A stretch of 64,000 nt of DNA from Aneurinibacillus thermoaerophilus (GCF_900099925.1 NZ_FNDE01000001.1:124001-188000), one strand, 5' to 3'; shown: positions 28,645 to 37,242, numbered from the stretch's first letter. The notes: generated from the letters alone by a model not told the origin. Translations and numbers: made by a program.

Positions 28645-29418
28645 TTGAATATCGCCGACATGACGATAAAAGAAATAAAGGAATGGCTAGAGACTTGCAA
28701 GGAGTTGCCGGCAGAAGTGCAGGCTCTGTTTATGGCTGATGCGCGAAGCGGTGTGCAAGCGGTATATAGAAGGTGGCAGCGAAACCAGGAGAAGGCACGA
28801 AAACAGCAGGAACGTTGGCTTGAGATGAGCCGATACGAACGCGAATTATGGAAAAGGGGGTACAGGCATATCGCAGGTGTGGACGAAGTGGGCCGCGGCC
28901 CGCTTGCAGGGCCTGTCGTTACTGCCGCCGTTATTTTGCCGCAAGATTTTTATTTGCCGGGACTAAACGATTCTAAAAAAGTGTCTCCTGCTCAACGGGA
29001 AGTTATGTACGAACGGATTATGGAAGGGGCTGTTGCGGTGTCAATCGCGATGAGCGACGCGCCCCTTATCGACGAAATGAACATTTTTCAGGCGACGCTT
29101 CGCGCCATGCACGAAGCGGTACGCGGTTTGCAAGTTGTGCCGGATATTACGCTAAATGATGCAGTCACAATTCCACAGCTTTCCTTGGAGCAGAGACCGC
29201 TTATCGGCGGGGATGGAAAAAGTATTTCCATTGCCGCTGCCTCTATTGTTGCAAAAGTGGAACGCGACCGGCTTATGAAAGAATATGACAGGCAATATCC
29301 GGGATACGGGTTTGCTTCCAACATGGGGTACGGTACGGCGGAGCATCTCGCCGCATTGCGAGAGAAGGGACCATGTCCGATTCATAGACGTAGCTTCGGT
29401 GGCGTACTTCAGTCATAG
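28645..29418 (+). CDS. rnhB: ribonuclease HII
   Basis: 257 residues. RNase HII removes RNA from RNA-DNA hybrids and single ribonucleotides from DNA. The catalytic block DEVGRGPLAGP starts at Asp80, after an N-terminal extension of about 70 residues typical of the Gram-positive RnhB. The TTG at 28645 is the best start; GGAG lies about 12 bases upstream. The C-terminus ends in the IHRRSFGGV box. ylqG follows 38 bp later. Confidence 0.95.
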   Translation: MNIADMTIKEIKEWLETCKELPAEVQALFMADARSGVQAVYRRWQRNQEKARKQQERWLEMSRYERELWKRGYRHIAGVDEVGRGPLAGPVVTAAVILPQDFYLPGLNDSKKVSPAQREVMYERIMEGAVAVSIAMSDAPLIDEMNIFQATLRAMHEAVRGLQVVPDITLNDAVTIPQLSLEQRPLIGGDGKSISIAAASIVAKVERDRLMKEYDRQYPGYGFASNMGYGTAEHLAALREKGPCPIHRRSFGGVLQS

Positions 29419-29456
29419 CGTCTTTTTGTATGCATTTCAGGGCAAGGAGGGAGAGG

Positions 29457-30929
29457 ATGATACAGAGCTTTGTGCTGAACCATGTATTTCAGCAAATGCA
29501 ACGGACGCAATTATCCGCGGTAGAACTTGTTCCAGGGCAAGTGTTTCAGGGGAAAGTAGTAAAGCTATTTCCAAATAATATGGCGATGGTGCAACTGGGG
29601 GGCATGACGGTTACGGCGCGTCTGGAAACGCCGTTAGAATTGGGGCAGCGTACATGGCTGCAAGTACAGCCAGGCGGGGGGCCGATTTCACTGAAAGTGA
29701 TTAGCCAGCCGGAAAAGCAGAATCAGGCTACGGAAGCAAGCATGGAAGGCTTGGCGAAAGGACTCGGAGTTCCGCTAACAAAAGAATGGCTCGCCTTTTT
29801 GCAAAAAGCGCTTGACGCTCGCATTCCTCTATCCGGTGGCTCGCTGCGTGCTGTGATGCAAGCGATACGGGAGGTGGGTGGTGGTACGACTGCGGAAGAC
29901 GCGGCTTTGTTTGCCATGCAAAAAGCGCTTCCAATTACCAAGGAAACCATATTGGCGTTACGGTCATTTGCAGGAAACAGCAATTTGGAAGCAGGAATGA
30001 AAAATCTTCTTCAGAATATGCATGACTTGCTTACACGCCCGGAATCGATTGCAGCAGGCATAAAGGAGCCGCTTCAACAGGCGGCCGGACAGCTTGCGGC
30101 TGCGCGGGTGATTCTTGCCCAGGTACAGGAAAAGCTTGTTTCATCGCCGACAAAATTCGAGGGGCAGGTACAACGAACAATTTCTTCTATAGAGCAACCG
30201 GCTTTGTTGTTGCAGGAATCTGGGGACGAAAGTGTTTCTAAGGCCCCTTTAGCCGCTTCTACCCAAGGAGGGATCAAGCGGTTAATGATAGAGTTGTTTG
30301 AGCGTCTTGGCTTTTTCCATGAACGCGCCCTGGCGCAAGCGATAGATAGGGAAGCGCAGGATTGGGGGAAGCAGGCAGGAAGCGTGAAAGGCTCGCTGCT
30401 TCAACTTTTACAGCACCCGGAAGCGAAAGCATTACCCGCTCCGTTGCGGGAGCAAATGCAGCAGCTCGTCCAGCAACTTACCGGTCAACAGCTAATGATG
30501 GCCGGAGTACAGGAAGACGTCTCGTTTGTTCAGGTAGCCCTTCAGTTGCCACTGCCCGGAGGCAAGCATGAGGAAAATGCGCTGATCCAGATTGAATCAC
30601 GCAAAAAAGGCCCGGGACAGCTCGATCCAGAAAATTGCCGTCTATTTTTTTATTTGACCATGCAAAATATTGGGGAGACGACGCTTGACGTTTCCGTCGT
30701 AAACAAAATTGTATCGATTTATCTATACAATAACCGGAAAGAGCTTCCCGCGCTAGTGAATGTGTTGCGTGATTCGCTGGAGAAAAATCTTGCCGCTCAA
30801 GGGTACAGACTGTCATTGTTGCGAGTTATGACGTTGCCTGAGCGGCAAAACGATCGGAGCCAATCAGCAGCGCATGGTTTTCTTTCTTCAAATCTTACCC
30901 ATTATCAGGGGGTGGATGTACGCGTATGA
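29457..30929 (+). CDS. ylqG: YlqG-like protein with a FliK-like C-terminus
   Basis: 490 residues from ATG 29457, which follows AAGGAGG by six bases. The N-terminal 80 residues form a small beta region (GQVFQGKVVKLFPNNMAMVQLGG), the middle is Q/A-rich and probably helical, and the last 140 residues resemble the C-terminal domain of hook-length control proteins: beta strands, then a helix (LVNVLRDSLEKNLAAQGYRLSLLRV). It occupies the ylqG position between rnhB and ylqH. No signal peptide is seen. Function is unknown. It overlaps ylqH by four bases, so the two probably act together. Confidence 0.75.
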   Translation: MIQSFVLNHVFQQMQRTQLSAVELVPGQVFQGKVVKLFPNNMAMVQLGGMTVTARLETPLELGQRTWLQVQPGGGPISLKVISQPEKQNQATEASMEGLAKGLGVPLTKEWLAFLQKALDARIPLSGGSLRAVMQAIREVGGGTTAEDAALFAMQKALPITKETILALRSFAGNSNLEAGMKNLLQNMHDLLTRPESIAAGIKEPLQQAAGQLAAARVILAQVQEKLVSSPTKFEGQVQRTISSIEQPALLLQESGDESVSKAPLAASTQGGIKRLMIELFERLGFFHERALAQAIDREAQDWGKQAGSVKGSLLQLLQHPEAKALPAPLREQMQQLVQQLTGQQLMMAGVQEDVSFVQVALQLPLPGGKHEENALIQIESRKKGPGQLDPENCRLFFYLTMQNIGETTLDVSVVNKIVSIYLYNNRKELPALVNVLRDSLEKNLAAQGYRLSLLRVMTLPERQNDRSQSAAHGFLSSNLTHYQGVDVRV

Positions 30930-31204
30930 AAGCAAAATATACACGAAAAAGCGCGGTTGCCTTAGGCTATAATCCTGCCGAAGCTGATGCGCCCCGCGTG
31001 ATTGCCAAAGGAAAAGGAAGGATCGCCGAAAAAATTCTAGAGCAGGCGAAAGAACATGGGGTGCCGATTCAGGAGGACCCTTCTTTGGTGGAAGTGTTAG
31101 CTACTCTTGAGTTAAACGAACAGATTCCTGTTGAACTTTATCAGGTAGTGGCTGAAATCTTAGCGTTTGTCTATGAGACAGACAGACGGAGCGAATGCCG
31201 ATGA
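30926..31204 (+). CDS. ylqH: YlqH: free-standing FlhB cytoplasmic-domain homologue
   Basis: 92 residues. It aligns with the part of FlhB that lies after the NPTH autocleavage site: AVALGYNPAEADAPRVIAKGKG here against AVALKYDGTTMQAPTVVAKGQD in the FlhB of this window, and LNEQIPVELYQVVAEILAFVY against INQQIPEELFQAVAEILAYVY. The membrane part and the NPTH motif are absent. In FlhB this fragment switches export from rod/hook to filament substrates through contact with FliK. YlqH overlaps the FliK-like ylqG (ATGA). Whether it acts in flagella or elsewhere is not known. Confidence 0.85.
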   Translation: MKAKYTRKSAVALGYNPAEADAPRVIAKGKGRIAEKILEQAKEHGVPIQEDPSLVEVLATLELNEQIPVELYQVVAEILAFVYETDRRSECR

Positions 31205-31572
31205 CCCCGAAAAAAATGAACCGGCAGCGCGGTGCTGAGGGAGAAGAATGGGCTCGCCGATATCTTGAAGGGAAAGGGTTTGTGTTTGAACGGCGCAATT
31301 TCCGCACACGTGACGGGGAAATTGATTTGATTATGCGCGAAGGAGATACTCTTGTATTTGTCGAGGTAAAACTGCGCACGACAGTTCGTTTTGGACATGG
31401 CAGTGAAGCGGTGACACCGGCAAAACAGCGAACAATTCGCAAGGTAGCAACGGCGTATTTACAGCGGTACGGTTATGTAGCCAGCGCGCCTTCTGTTCGT
31501 TTTGACGTCATTTCAATTGTTTGCTATAGGGACAAAACGTATAAAGTTACTCATATTCCTCATGCCTTTTGA
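31201..31572 (+). CDS. YraN/UPF0102 family protein
   Basis: About 123 residues with the restriction-endonuclease-like core of UPF0102: GAEGEEWARRYLEGKG, then DGEIDLIM and VFVEVKLRT, which supply the E...D...ExK residues of a nuclease fold. Biological function is not established in Bacillales. ATG 31201 is preferred (GGAG nine bases before, and ATGA overlap with ylqH); ATG 31195 is the alternative. It closes the rnhB-ylqG-ylqH run. Confidence 0.85.
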   Translation: MTPKKMNRQRGAEGEEWARRYLEGKGFVFERRNFRTRDGEIDLIMREGDTLVFVEVKLRTTVRFGHGSEAVTPAKQRTIRKVATAYLQRYGYVASAPSVRFDVISIVCYRDKTYKVTHIPHAF

Positions 31573-31665
31573 AAAATAGGCAAAGAAAAGAAATTTCTTC
31601 CGCGGCACCTGTCCACATGCTTGTGCAGTTTTGCGCATATAGTAATAGTGTACTCGACGTGTAAC

Positions 31666-31768
31666 ACCTCCTTTTTTGTACCTGAGCGGCTGGATGTCGT
31701 TCAGGTTTTTTTGCGTTTTCTCTTTTTTTCTTTGTCATTATATGGTAATTTTTTACAAAAGAGGAGGT
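31666..31768 (+). promoter_or_regulatory. comM leader: 15-bp long-range pairing that covers the ribosome-binding site
   Basis: ACCTCCTTTTTTGTA (31666-31680) is complementary to TACAAAAGAGGAGGT (31754-31768) over 15 bases with a single G-U pair. The second arm contains the comM ribosome-binding site GAGGAGG. A separate hairpin (31680-31712) lies between the arms. The RNA could therefore fold into a structure that hides the site from ribosomes. Confidence 0.6.
31680..31712 (+). terminator. terminator-like hairpin in the comM leader
   Basis: ACCTGAGCG (31680-31688) pairs with CGTTCAGGT (31698-31706) apart from one mismatch, followed by a T-run to 31712. It could end the yraN-side transcript or attenuate comM, whose start codon is 65 bp downstream. 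Confidence 0.65.
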
Positions 31769-31776
31769 TGGTTACT

Positions 31777-33324
31777 TTGTTTACCCGTGTACATAGCGCT
31801 ACTGTATTAGGGATTCAGGGAATCGGAGTTGAAGTGGAGGTCGATATTTCGAACGGGTTGCCTTATTTTGAAATCGGCGGGCTGGCCGCTTCTTCTGTTC
31901 GCGAGGCCCGCAACCGTGTCAAGTCTGCTATTAAAAATAGCGGTTTTACCTTTCCTGTGCAGCGCATTACGGTAAATCTTGCGCCAGCTGATGTAAGAAA
32001 GGCTGGCTCCATGCTTGATTTGGCGATCGCCGTGGGAATTTTGTTAGGAAGCGGCCAGGTCGAGGTTCGTAACAAACTGGAGCGCTGGCTATTTCTCGGT
32101 GAACTTTCGTTGGAAGGAACGTTACGCCCGATTCATGGCCTGTTTCCGATGCTTCTTGCCGCCAAGCAAGCGGGATTTTCCGGCGTGGTTATTCCGGCGG
32201 CGTGTGAAGAAGATGTGAAACGGGTCAAGGTTCCTGTTCTTCGTGTGCACACGCTTGCGGAATGCATGGCTTGCTTTGGATGGTCGGATGAAACACTGAG
32301 AAAGGAAGCAGGAAAAAGCATGTTATCCAGCGATCCGGTATCGATTCGCGCGGAGATAAACTGTTTCAGCGATGTAAAGGGACAGCGGCACGTTAAGCGA
32401 GCCATGGAGGTAGCGGCAGCCGGGTTTCATCATTTGGCGATGATAGGGCCACCGGGCACCGGAAAAACGATGTTGGCTAGGCGATTTCCTTCGATTTTGC
32501 CCCCTTTGGATGAAGAAGAGTCTCTTGTTGTGGATACGATTTACAGCGCCTGCGGTTTGCTTACAGAGCGCTTGAAGCAGGCGCCTTATCCGCCTTTCCG
32601 CGCCCCACATGCTTCCATTACCCCTGTCGGGATGCTAGGGGGCGGCATGTATCCGCAACCGGGCGAGATGAGTCTTTCGCATTGCGGCGTTTTGTTTTTA
32701 GATGAGTGGACCGAATTTTCACGTGCGGTGCTCGAAGCGATGCGTCAGCCGCTTGAGGATGGACAGATTACTATTATCCGCCATGGAGCGAAGCTCGTCT
32801 TTCCTTGTCGTTTTTTACTTATTTCTTCCTTTAATCCCTGCTTTTGCGGTTTTTACAGATTTGAAAGTGATTATCAATACTGTACATGTACAGCGCGGGA
32901 AATTAAGAGATATTGGAAAAAGCTCTCCGGACCGATGCTGGACAGAATGGATATTCAAGTGGAAGTTCCGCGTGTTCGTATTGATGAAATGGGGCGGGAT
33001 AAATCATTAACATCTGCTGAAATGCGTGGGAGGGTCATGGTGGCGCGGGAACGGCAGCGACACCGTTACCGTGATACCGGATTTCAATTTAATTCTCAGC
33101 TGTTCGGCAGATGGGTTGAAAAGTACGTATCGCTTTCTGTTTCCGCGCAACGCTGGTTTTCTGTTCTTTATCAAACGAGCGGCATTAGCAACCGCTCATA
33201 CGACAAAATCCTTAAAGTTGCGCGTACGATCGCGGATCTGGAAGACAGCGAACAGGTGTTAGAAGCACATGTGGCTGAAGCATTTCAGTATCGTACGCTG
33301 GATCAAAAGCAGTGGAAAGGGTAA
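31777..33324 (+). CDS. comM: ComM/YifB family magnesium-chelatase-like AAA+ ATPase
   Basis: 515 residues from the TTG at 31777, nine bases after GAGGAGG. An N-terminal Lon-like (ChlI) domain (about 20-150, start LFTRVHSATVLGIQGIGVEV) is followed by an AAA+ core with Walker A GPPGTGKTMLARR and Walker B VLFLDEWTEF. The C-terminal domain carries FNPCFCGF and a Mg-chelatase helical region. In Vibrio and Haemophilus, ComM is a hexameric helicase that drives branch migration during natural transformation. dprA lies 2.8 kb downstream, but the gene is widespread in non-competent bacteria too. Confidence 0.9.
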   Translation: MFTRVHSATVLGIQGIGVEVEVDISNGLPYFEIGGLAASSVREARNRVKSAIKNSGFTFPVQRITVNLAPADVRKAGSMLDLAIAVGILLGSGQVEVRNKLERWLFLGELSLEGTLRPIHGLFPMLLAAKQAGFSGVVIPAACEEDVKRVKVPVLRVHTLAECMACFGWSDETLRKEAGKSMLSSDPVSIRAEINCFSDVKGQRHVKRAMEVAAAGFHHLAMIGPPGTGKTMLARRFPSILPPLDEEESLVVDTIYSACGLLTERLKQAPYPPFRAPHASITPVGMLGGGMYPQPGEMSLSHCGVLFLDEWTEFSRAVLEAMRQPLEDGQITIIRHGAKLVFPCRFLLISSFNPCFCGFYRFESDYQYCTCTAREIKRYWKKLSGPMLDRMDIQVEVPRVRIDEMGRDKSLTSAEMRGRVMVARERQRHRYRDTGFQFNSQLFGRWVEKYVSLSVSAQRWFSVLYQTSGISNRSYDKILKVARTIADLEDSEQVLEAHVAEAFQYRTLDQKQWKG

Positions 33325-33353
33325 GCTGGAAAAAATTTTTCGACATAAATTTC

Positions 33354-33442
33354 TGTGGATAACTATATCTACAGAAAGAAATAAAGTTTTACAACCATTT
33401 TGAATTCTTGTACACAACTTATTCACAGAACCTTGTGGATAA
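33354..33442. promoter_or_regulatory. cluster of four DnaA boxes upstream of sda
   Basis: TGTGGATAA at 33354-33362 and again at 33434-33442 (perfect boxes on the minus strand), TTATTCACA at 33419-33427 (consensus TTATnCACA), and TTGTACACA at 33408-33416 (one mismatch). The last box ends nine bases before the sda -35. DnaA controls sda transcription in B. subtilis, so the arrangement fits. Confidence 0.8.
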
Positions 33443-33450
33443 TGGAATGC

Positions 33451-33480
33451 TTGTTCTAAAAAAAGGGTCGATGTTACAAT
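33451..33480 (+). promoter_or_regulatory. promoter of sda
   Basis: TTGTTC (33451-33456), an 18-base spacer and TACAAT (33475-33480). It lies immediately downstream of the DnaA boxes and 33 bp before the start codon. Confidence 0.6.
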
Positions 33481-33512
33481 ATGGAAAATAGAAGATGAGG
33501 GGGGAGTTATTC

Positions 33513-33644
33513 ATGCACCTACTTTCAGACGAAGCATTGCTTGACGCTTATCTAAAAGCAGTCCATTTGGGTCTGGAACAGGAATTTATTCAGCTTTTAA
33601 TCGAGGAAATCAATAAAAGAGAATTGCCGTTACCTTCCCATTAA
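33513..33644 (+). CDS. sda: sporulation histidine kinase inhibitor Sda
   Basis: 43 residues, beginning MHLLSDEALLDAYLKA and containing EFIQLLIEEINKREL. Length and pattern match Sda (B. subtilis begins MRKLSDELLIESYFKA), a helical hairpin that binds the dimerisation domain of KinA/KinB and blocks phosphorelay signalling when replication is disturbed or newly started. ATG 33513 follows AGGGGGGAG. It is a single-gene unit with its own promoter, DnaA boxes and terminator. In B. subtilis sda is not next to sucC, so its place here is a rearrangement. Confidence 0.88.
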   Translation: MHLLSDEALLDAYLKAVHLGLEQEFIQLLIEEINKRELPLPSH

Positions 33645-33680
33645 GAAGCAGATGCTAGGCGTCTGCTTCTTTCATTTTTT
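33643..33680 (+). terminator. terminator of sda
   Basis: AAGAAGCAGA (33643-33652) pairs with TCTGCTTCTT (33662-33671), followed by TCATTTTTT. The stem begins in the sda stop codon. Confidence 0.85.
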
Positions 33681-33784
33681 CTTCATGAGTAAACAAGGAA
33701 ACACTCGCAAGTTTTTCTCATTTCCCACAAAAAGTAAAACGGTAGTTGAAAAACGTCAGAAAAGCGCGAAAAGAAAGCAGGGAT

Positions 33785-33813
33785 TTGCCGAATGATGACG
33801 AATAAGCTATACT
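33785..33813 (+). promoter_or_regulatory. promoter of sucCD
   Basis: TTGCCG (33785-33790), a 17-base spacer and TATACT (33808-33813), 77 bp before the sucC start. Confidence 0.6.
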
Positions 33814-33848
33814 GTATGCGCAGACAGGCTTACACAAGGAGAAGCTTG

Positions 33849-33872
33849 ATGCGTTTATTTTATGTAAAATGA
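33849..33872 (+). CDS. possible 7-codon leader peptide before sucC
   Basis: ATG 33849 opens a frame MRLFYVK ending in TGA at 33870-33872. It is preceded by AAGGAG at seven bases, as strong a site as that of sucC, and its stop lies 17 bp before the sucC ATG. It may couple translation into sucC. No homologue can be recognised at this length. Confidence 0.35.
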   Translation: MRLFYVK

Positions 33873-33889
33873 GGTTAGGAGGATGGAGA

Positions 33890-35050
33890 ATGAATATCCA
33901 TGAGTATCAAGGAAAAGAGATACTTAAGCAGTACGGCGTTGCCGTGCCGAACGGAAAAGTAGCGTTCACGGTAGACGAAGCGGTAGAGGCAGCGAAGGCT
34001 CTTAACTCGAACGTATATGTAGTTAAGGCGCAAATTCACGCTGGCGGCCGCGGCAAAGCAGGTGGTGTCAAAATCGCGAAAAGCTTGGATGAAGTTCGTA
34101 CATATGCGCAGGAGCTTCTCGGTAAAGTGCTTGTTACGCATCAGACAGGCCCTGAAGGGAAAGAAGTAAAGCGTTTGCTCATTGAAGAAGGCTGCGATAT
34201 CAAAAAAGAATACTACGTAGGTCTTGTAGTTGACCGCAAAACGAGTCGCGTCGTTATGATGGCGTCTGAAGAAGGCGGTACGGAAATCGAGGAAGTAGCG
34301 GCAAAAACGCCGGAAAAAATCTTTAAAGCAGTCATCGATCCGGCTGTAGGTCTGCTTCCGTTCCAGGCGCGCAAGCTTGCGTTTTCCATCAACATTCCGA
34401 AAGAATTGGTAAACAAAGCCGTGAAATTCATGATGGGCTTGTATCAAGCTTTTGTTGATAAAGATTGCTCCATTGCAGAAATCAATCCGCTTGTCGTAAC
34501 AGGCGACGGCAATGTAATGGCGCTTGACGCGAAGCTGAATTTCGATTCCAACGCGCTTTATCGTCATAAAGACGTTTTGGAGCTGCGTGACCTGGATGAG
34601 GAAGATCCGAAAGAAATCGAAGCTTCCAAGTATGATTTGAACTACATTGCGCTTGATGGTAACATCGGTTGCATGGTTAATGGTGCGGGTCTTGCGATGG
34701 CAACTATGGACATTATCAAGTTTTATGGCGGCGAGCCTGCGAACTTCCTTGATGTTGGCGGCGGCGCGACAACCGAGAAAGTTACAGCAGCATTCAAGTT
34801 AATTCTTTCTGATGAGAATGTAAAAGGCATTTTCGTTAATATTTTTGGTGGTATTATGAAGTGCGATGTTATCGCTGAAGGTGTTGTAGAGGCAGCGAAA
34901 GAAGTGGGTCTAGATCGTCCGCTTGTTGTGCGTCTCGAAGGTACAAACGTAGAGCTTGGTAAGAAAATCCTGAATGAATCCGGCCTTAACATTGTAGCAG
35001 CAGAATCGATGGCAGACGGCGCGGAAAAAATCGTTTCCTTGGTAAAATAA
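33890..35050 (+). CDS. sucC: succinyl-CoA synthetase beta subunit
   Basis: 386 residues. With SucD it converts succinyl-CoA to succinate while making ATP or GTP in the citric acid cycle. The ATP-grasp N-terminus [17 protein letters not shown] and the C-terminal CoA-ligase segment with [13 protein letters not shown] and [10 protein letters not shown] are typical. ATG 33890 is chosen over an upstream ATG because the family starts here and TTAGGAGGATGG precedes it. sucD follows 22 bp later. Confidence 0.97.
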   Translation: MNIHEYQGKEILKQYGVAVPNGKVAFTVDEAVEAAKALNSNVYVVKAQIHAGGRGKAGGVKIAKSLDEVRTYAQELLGKVLVTHQTGPEGKEVKRLLIEEGCDIKKEYYVGLVVDRKTSRVVMMASEEGGTEIEEVAAKTPEKIFKAVIDPAVGLLPFQARKLAFSINIPKELVNKAVKFMMGLYQAFVDKDCSIAEINPLVVTGDGNVMALDAKLNFDSNALYRHKDVLELRDLDEEDPKEIEASKYDLNYIALDGNIGCMVNGAGLAMATMDIIKFYGGEPANFLDVGGGATTEKVTAAFKLILSDENVKGIFVNIFGGIMKCDVIAEGVVEAAKEVGLDRPLVVRLEGTNVELGKKILNESGLNIVAAESMADGAEKIVSLVK

Positions 35051-35072
35051 GAAAGGTGGGGGCTTACGAGTC

Positions 35073-35978
35073 ATGAGTATTCTTATCAATAAAGATACAA
35101 AAGTAATCACCCAGGGTATCACTGGTGCTACTGGTTTATTCCATGCGAAGGGTTGCCGTGAATACGGTACGCAAATGGTTGGAGGTACTTCACCTGGAAA
35201 AGGCGGTACAGAAGTTGACGGTTTCCCCGTTTTTGATACAGTTGCTGAAGCAGTAAGAGAAACAGGAGCGAATGCATCTGTTATTTATGTTGCGGCGCCT
35301 TTTGCGGCAGACGCCATTATGGAAGCGGTAGACGCTGAGCTAGACCTTGTTATTTGTATTACAGAAGGTATCCCAGTACTTGATATGGTAAAAGTAAAAC
35401 GCTACATGGAAGGTAGCAAAACCCGTTTGATTGGACCGAACTGCCCTGGTGTTATTACTCCTGGTGAGTGCAAAATCGGTATCATGCCGGGATATATCCA
35501 TGCGCCTGGTAAAGTTGGCATCGTATCCCGCTCCGGAACGCTTACATACGAAGCGGTACATCAATTGACAACGAACGGTGTTGGCCAGTCTACGGCGGTA
35601 GGTATTGGTGGCGACCCGGTAAACGGCACGAACTTCATCGATTGCTTGAAACTGTTCAATGAAGATCCGGATACAGAAGCGGTGATCATGATCGGTGAAA
35701 TCGGCGGTACAGCCGAAGAAGAGGCTGCTGAGTGGGTGAAGGCGAACATGAAGAAGCCGGTAGTAGGCTTTATTGGAGGCCAAACTGCGCCTCCAGGAAA
35801 GCGTATGGGTCATGCGGGAGCCATTATCTCCGGCGGCAAAGGAACCGCTGCTGAGAAAATCAAGACAATGGAAGCGTGCGGCATCCGTGTAGCAAGAACG
35901 CCGGCTGAAATCGGTCAAACGATGATTGATGTCTTAAAAGAACGTGGCTTGTTGGAAGCATGCATGACAGTTAAATAA
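35073..35978 (+). CDS. sucD: succinyl-CoA synthetase alpha subunit
   Basis: 301 residues. The alpha subunit binds CoA in a Rossmann domain ([16 protein letters not shown]) and carries the phosphorylated histidine in [17 protein letters not shown]. It forms an operon with sucC and is followed by a strong terminator. Confidence 0.97.
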   Translation: MSILINKDTKVITQGITGATGLFHAKGCREYGTQMVGGTSPGKGGTEVDGFPVFDTVAEAVRETGANASVIYVAAPFAADAIMEAVDAELDLVICITEGIPVLDMVKVKRYMEGSKTRLIGPNCPGVITPGECKIGIMPGYIHAPGKVGIVSRSGTLTYEAVHQLTTNGVGQSTAVGIGGDPVNGTNFIDCLKLFNEDPDTEAVIMIGEIGGTAEEEAAEWVKANMKKPVVGFIGGQTAPPGKRMGHAGAIISGGKGTAAEKIKTMEACGIRVARTPAEIGQTMIDVLKERGLLEACMTVK

Positions 35979-35996
35979 TACGCGTGAGGCGTACAG

Positions 35997-36026
35997 AAAA
36001 AAGGAGTGCTGATTCGGCGCTCCTTT
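35997..36026 (+). terminator. terminator of sucCD
   Basis: AAAAAAGGAGTGC and GCGCTCCTTTTTT pair with one G-U; the right arm runs into a T-run. Confidence 0.88.
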
Positions 36027-36133
36027 TTTATCAGGTAAGAACATACAAAAATGTAGGATCAAAAGTCGAATTAGAAGGATTTCCATTTATTTCCTCGAAA
36101 TAAAAAGGAAAGAAAATGCGAGGTGAGGAAAAG

Positions 36134-37237
36134 ATGGAAGAAAGAGAATACATACTGCTTGCTTTATCAAATATTCGTGGAGTGGGACGGAATGTGGTGC
36201 GTCGTGCTCGCAAGCTCACAGAGGCGCTGGATTTTGCGGCGCACTCCGTCACGGATATCAGGGAATTGCTTGGAATTTCTACCAAAAAAGCGGAGCTAAT
36301 TAAAGCGGAATTTGACATGGAGAAAACGATGGATTATGTTAGACGTTGGTGTGACCATGGAATTACGGTGTTGACCTGGTTGAATCCGCTATATCCTGCG
36401 TTGTTGAGAGAAATTCCTGATCCTCCCGAGGTCTTATACATAACCGGAAACAAGGAACTTCTGTCCTATCCCGCACTTGCTATCGTCGGGACGCGCACGC
36501 CAACAGTATATGGTAAGAACGCGGCGCGCCAGTTTGCTAGAGACTTAGCGGCGAAAGGATTTTGCATTGTTTCAGGGCTTGCACGCGGTGTTGACAGCGA
36601 AGCTCACCGCGGCGCATTGGAAGCTGGAGGAGCTACCATCGCTATACTGGGATGTGGCATTGATATTGTTTACCCAAACGAAAATCGAAAGCTGGCCGCT
36701 GAACTTCGGCGGCAGGGTCTTATTATTTCAGAATATCCGCCCGGTGTAGAACCGCGACGGAGGTTTTTTCCGGAGCGAAATCGCCTTATTAGCGGGCTTG
36801 CGAGGGGAGTGCTTGTCATTGAGGCGGCGGCGCGCAGCGGTTCGCTTATTACGGCCGATTTGGCCGCGGAGCAGGGACGGGATGTGTACGCTTTGCCAGG
36901 TTCAGTTTATTCTCCGAAAAGTGTTGGTTGCCACTGGCTGATCCAACAGGGGGCAAAATTGGTGCACAATGTTTATGATATTGTAAGTGAATACCCTTGG
37001 ATGGTTTCGGATACAAATGAAAATACAACCGATCACACGTTATCATCCTCAATAAAGCTGAGCGAAGAAGAGAAAATCGTACTCGAGCTTATAGGGGGGG
37101 AATCCGTATCGTATGAAGAGATTTTATGTCGAACGGCGTTTTCCTCTAGCCATTTGCATTATCTTCTGCTATCTTTGCAAGTAAAACAGAAAATTGAGCA
37201 ATTGCCCGGACCGGCTTTTATCCGGATGAAAGAATAA
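36134..37237 (+). CDS. dprA: DNA-processing protein DprA
   Basis: 367 residues from ATG 36134 (AGGTGAGG five bases before; ATG 36116 is an alternative). DprA protects incoming single-stranded DNA and loads RecA in transformation. A SAM/helix-hairpin-helix-like N-terminus precedes the Rossmann domain with VGTRTPTVYG, SGLARGVDSEAHRGAL and the ERNRLISGL box. A winged-helix C-terminal domain ends the protein. It lies between sucD and topA as in B. subtilis (smf). Confidence 0.95.
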   Translation: MEEREYILLALSNIRGVGRNVVRRARKLTEALDFAAHSVTDIRELLGISTKKAELIKAEFDMEKTMDYVRRWCDHGITVLTWLNPLYPALLREIPDPPEVLYITGNKELLSYPALAIVGTRTPTVYGKNAARQFARDLAAKGFCIVSGLARGVDSEAHRGALEAGGATIAILGCGIDIVYPNENRKLAAELRRQGLIISEYPPGVEPRRRFFPERNRLISGLARGVLVIEAAARSGSLITADLAAEQGRDVYALPGSVYSPKSVGCHWLIQQGAKLVHNVYDIVSEYPWMVSDTNENTTDHTLSSSIKLSEEEKIVLELIGGESVSYEEILCRTAFSSSHLHYLLLSLQVKQKIEQLPGPAFIRMKE

Positions 37238-37242
37238 TACGT

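Noticed and set aside
31547-31738. Minus-strand 63-codon frame across the comM leader
   Set aside because: No homology or convincing initiation context; it runs across the hairpin and the sequestering arm, which explain the sequence better.
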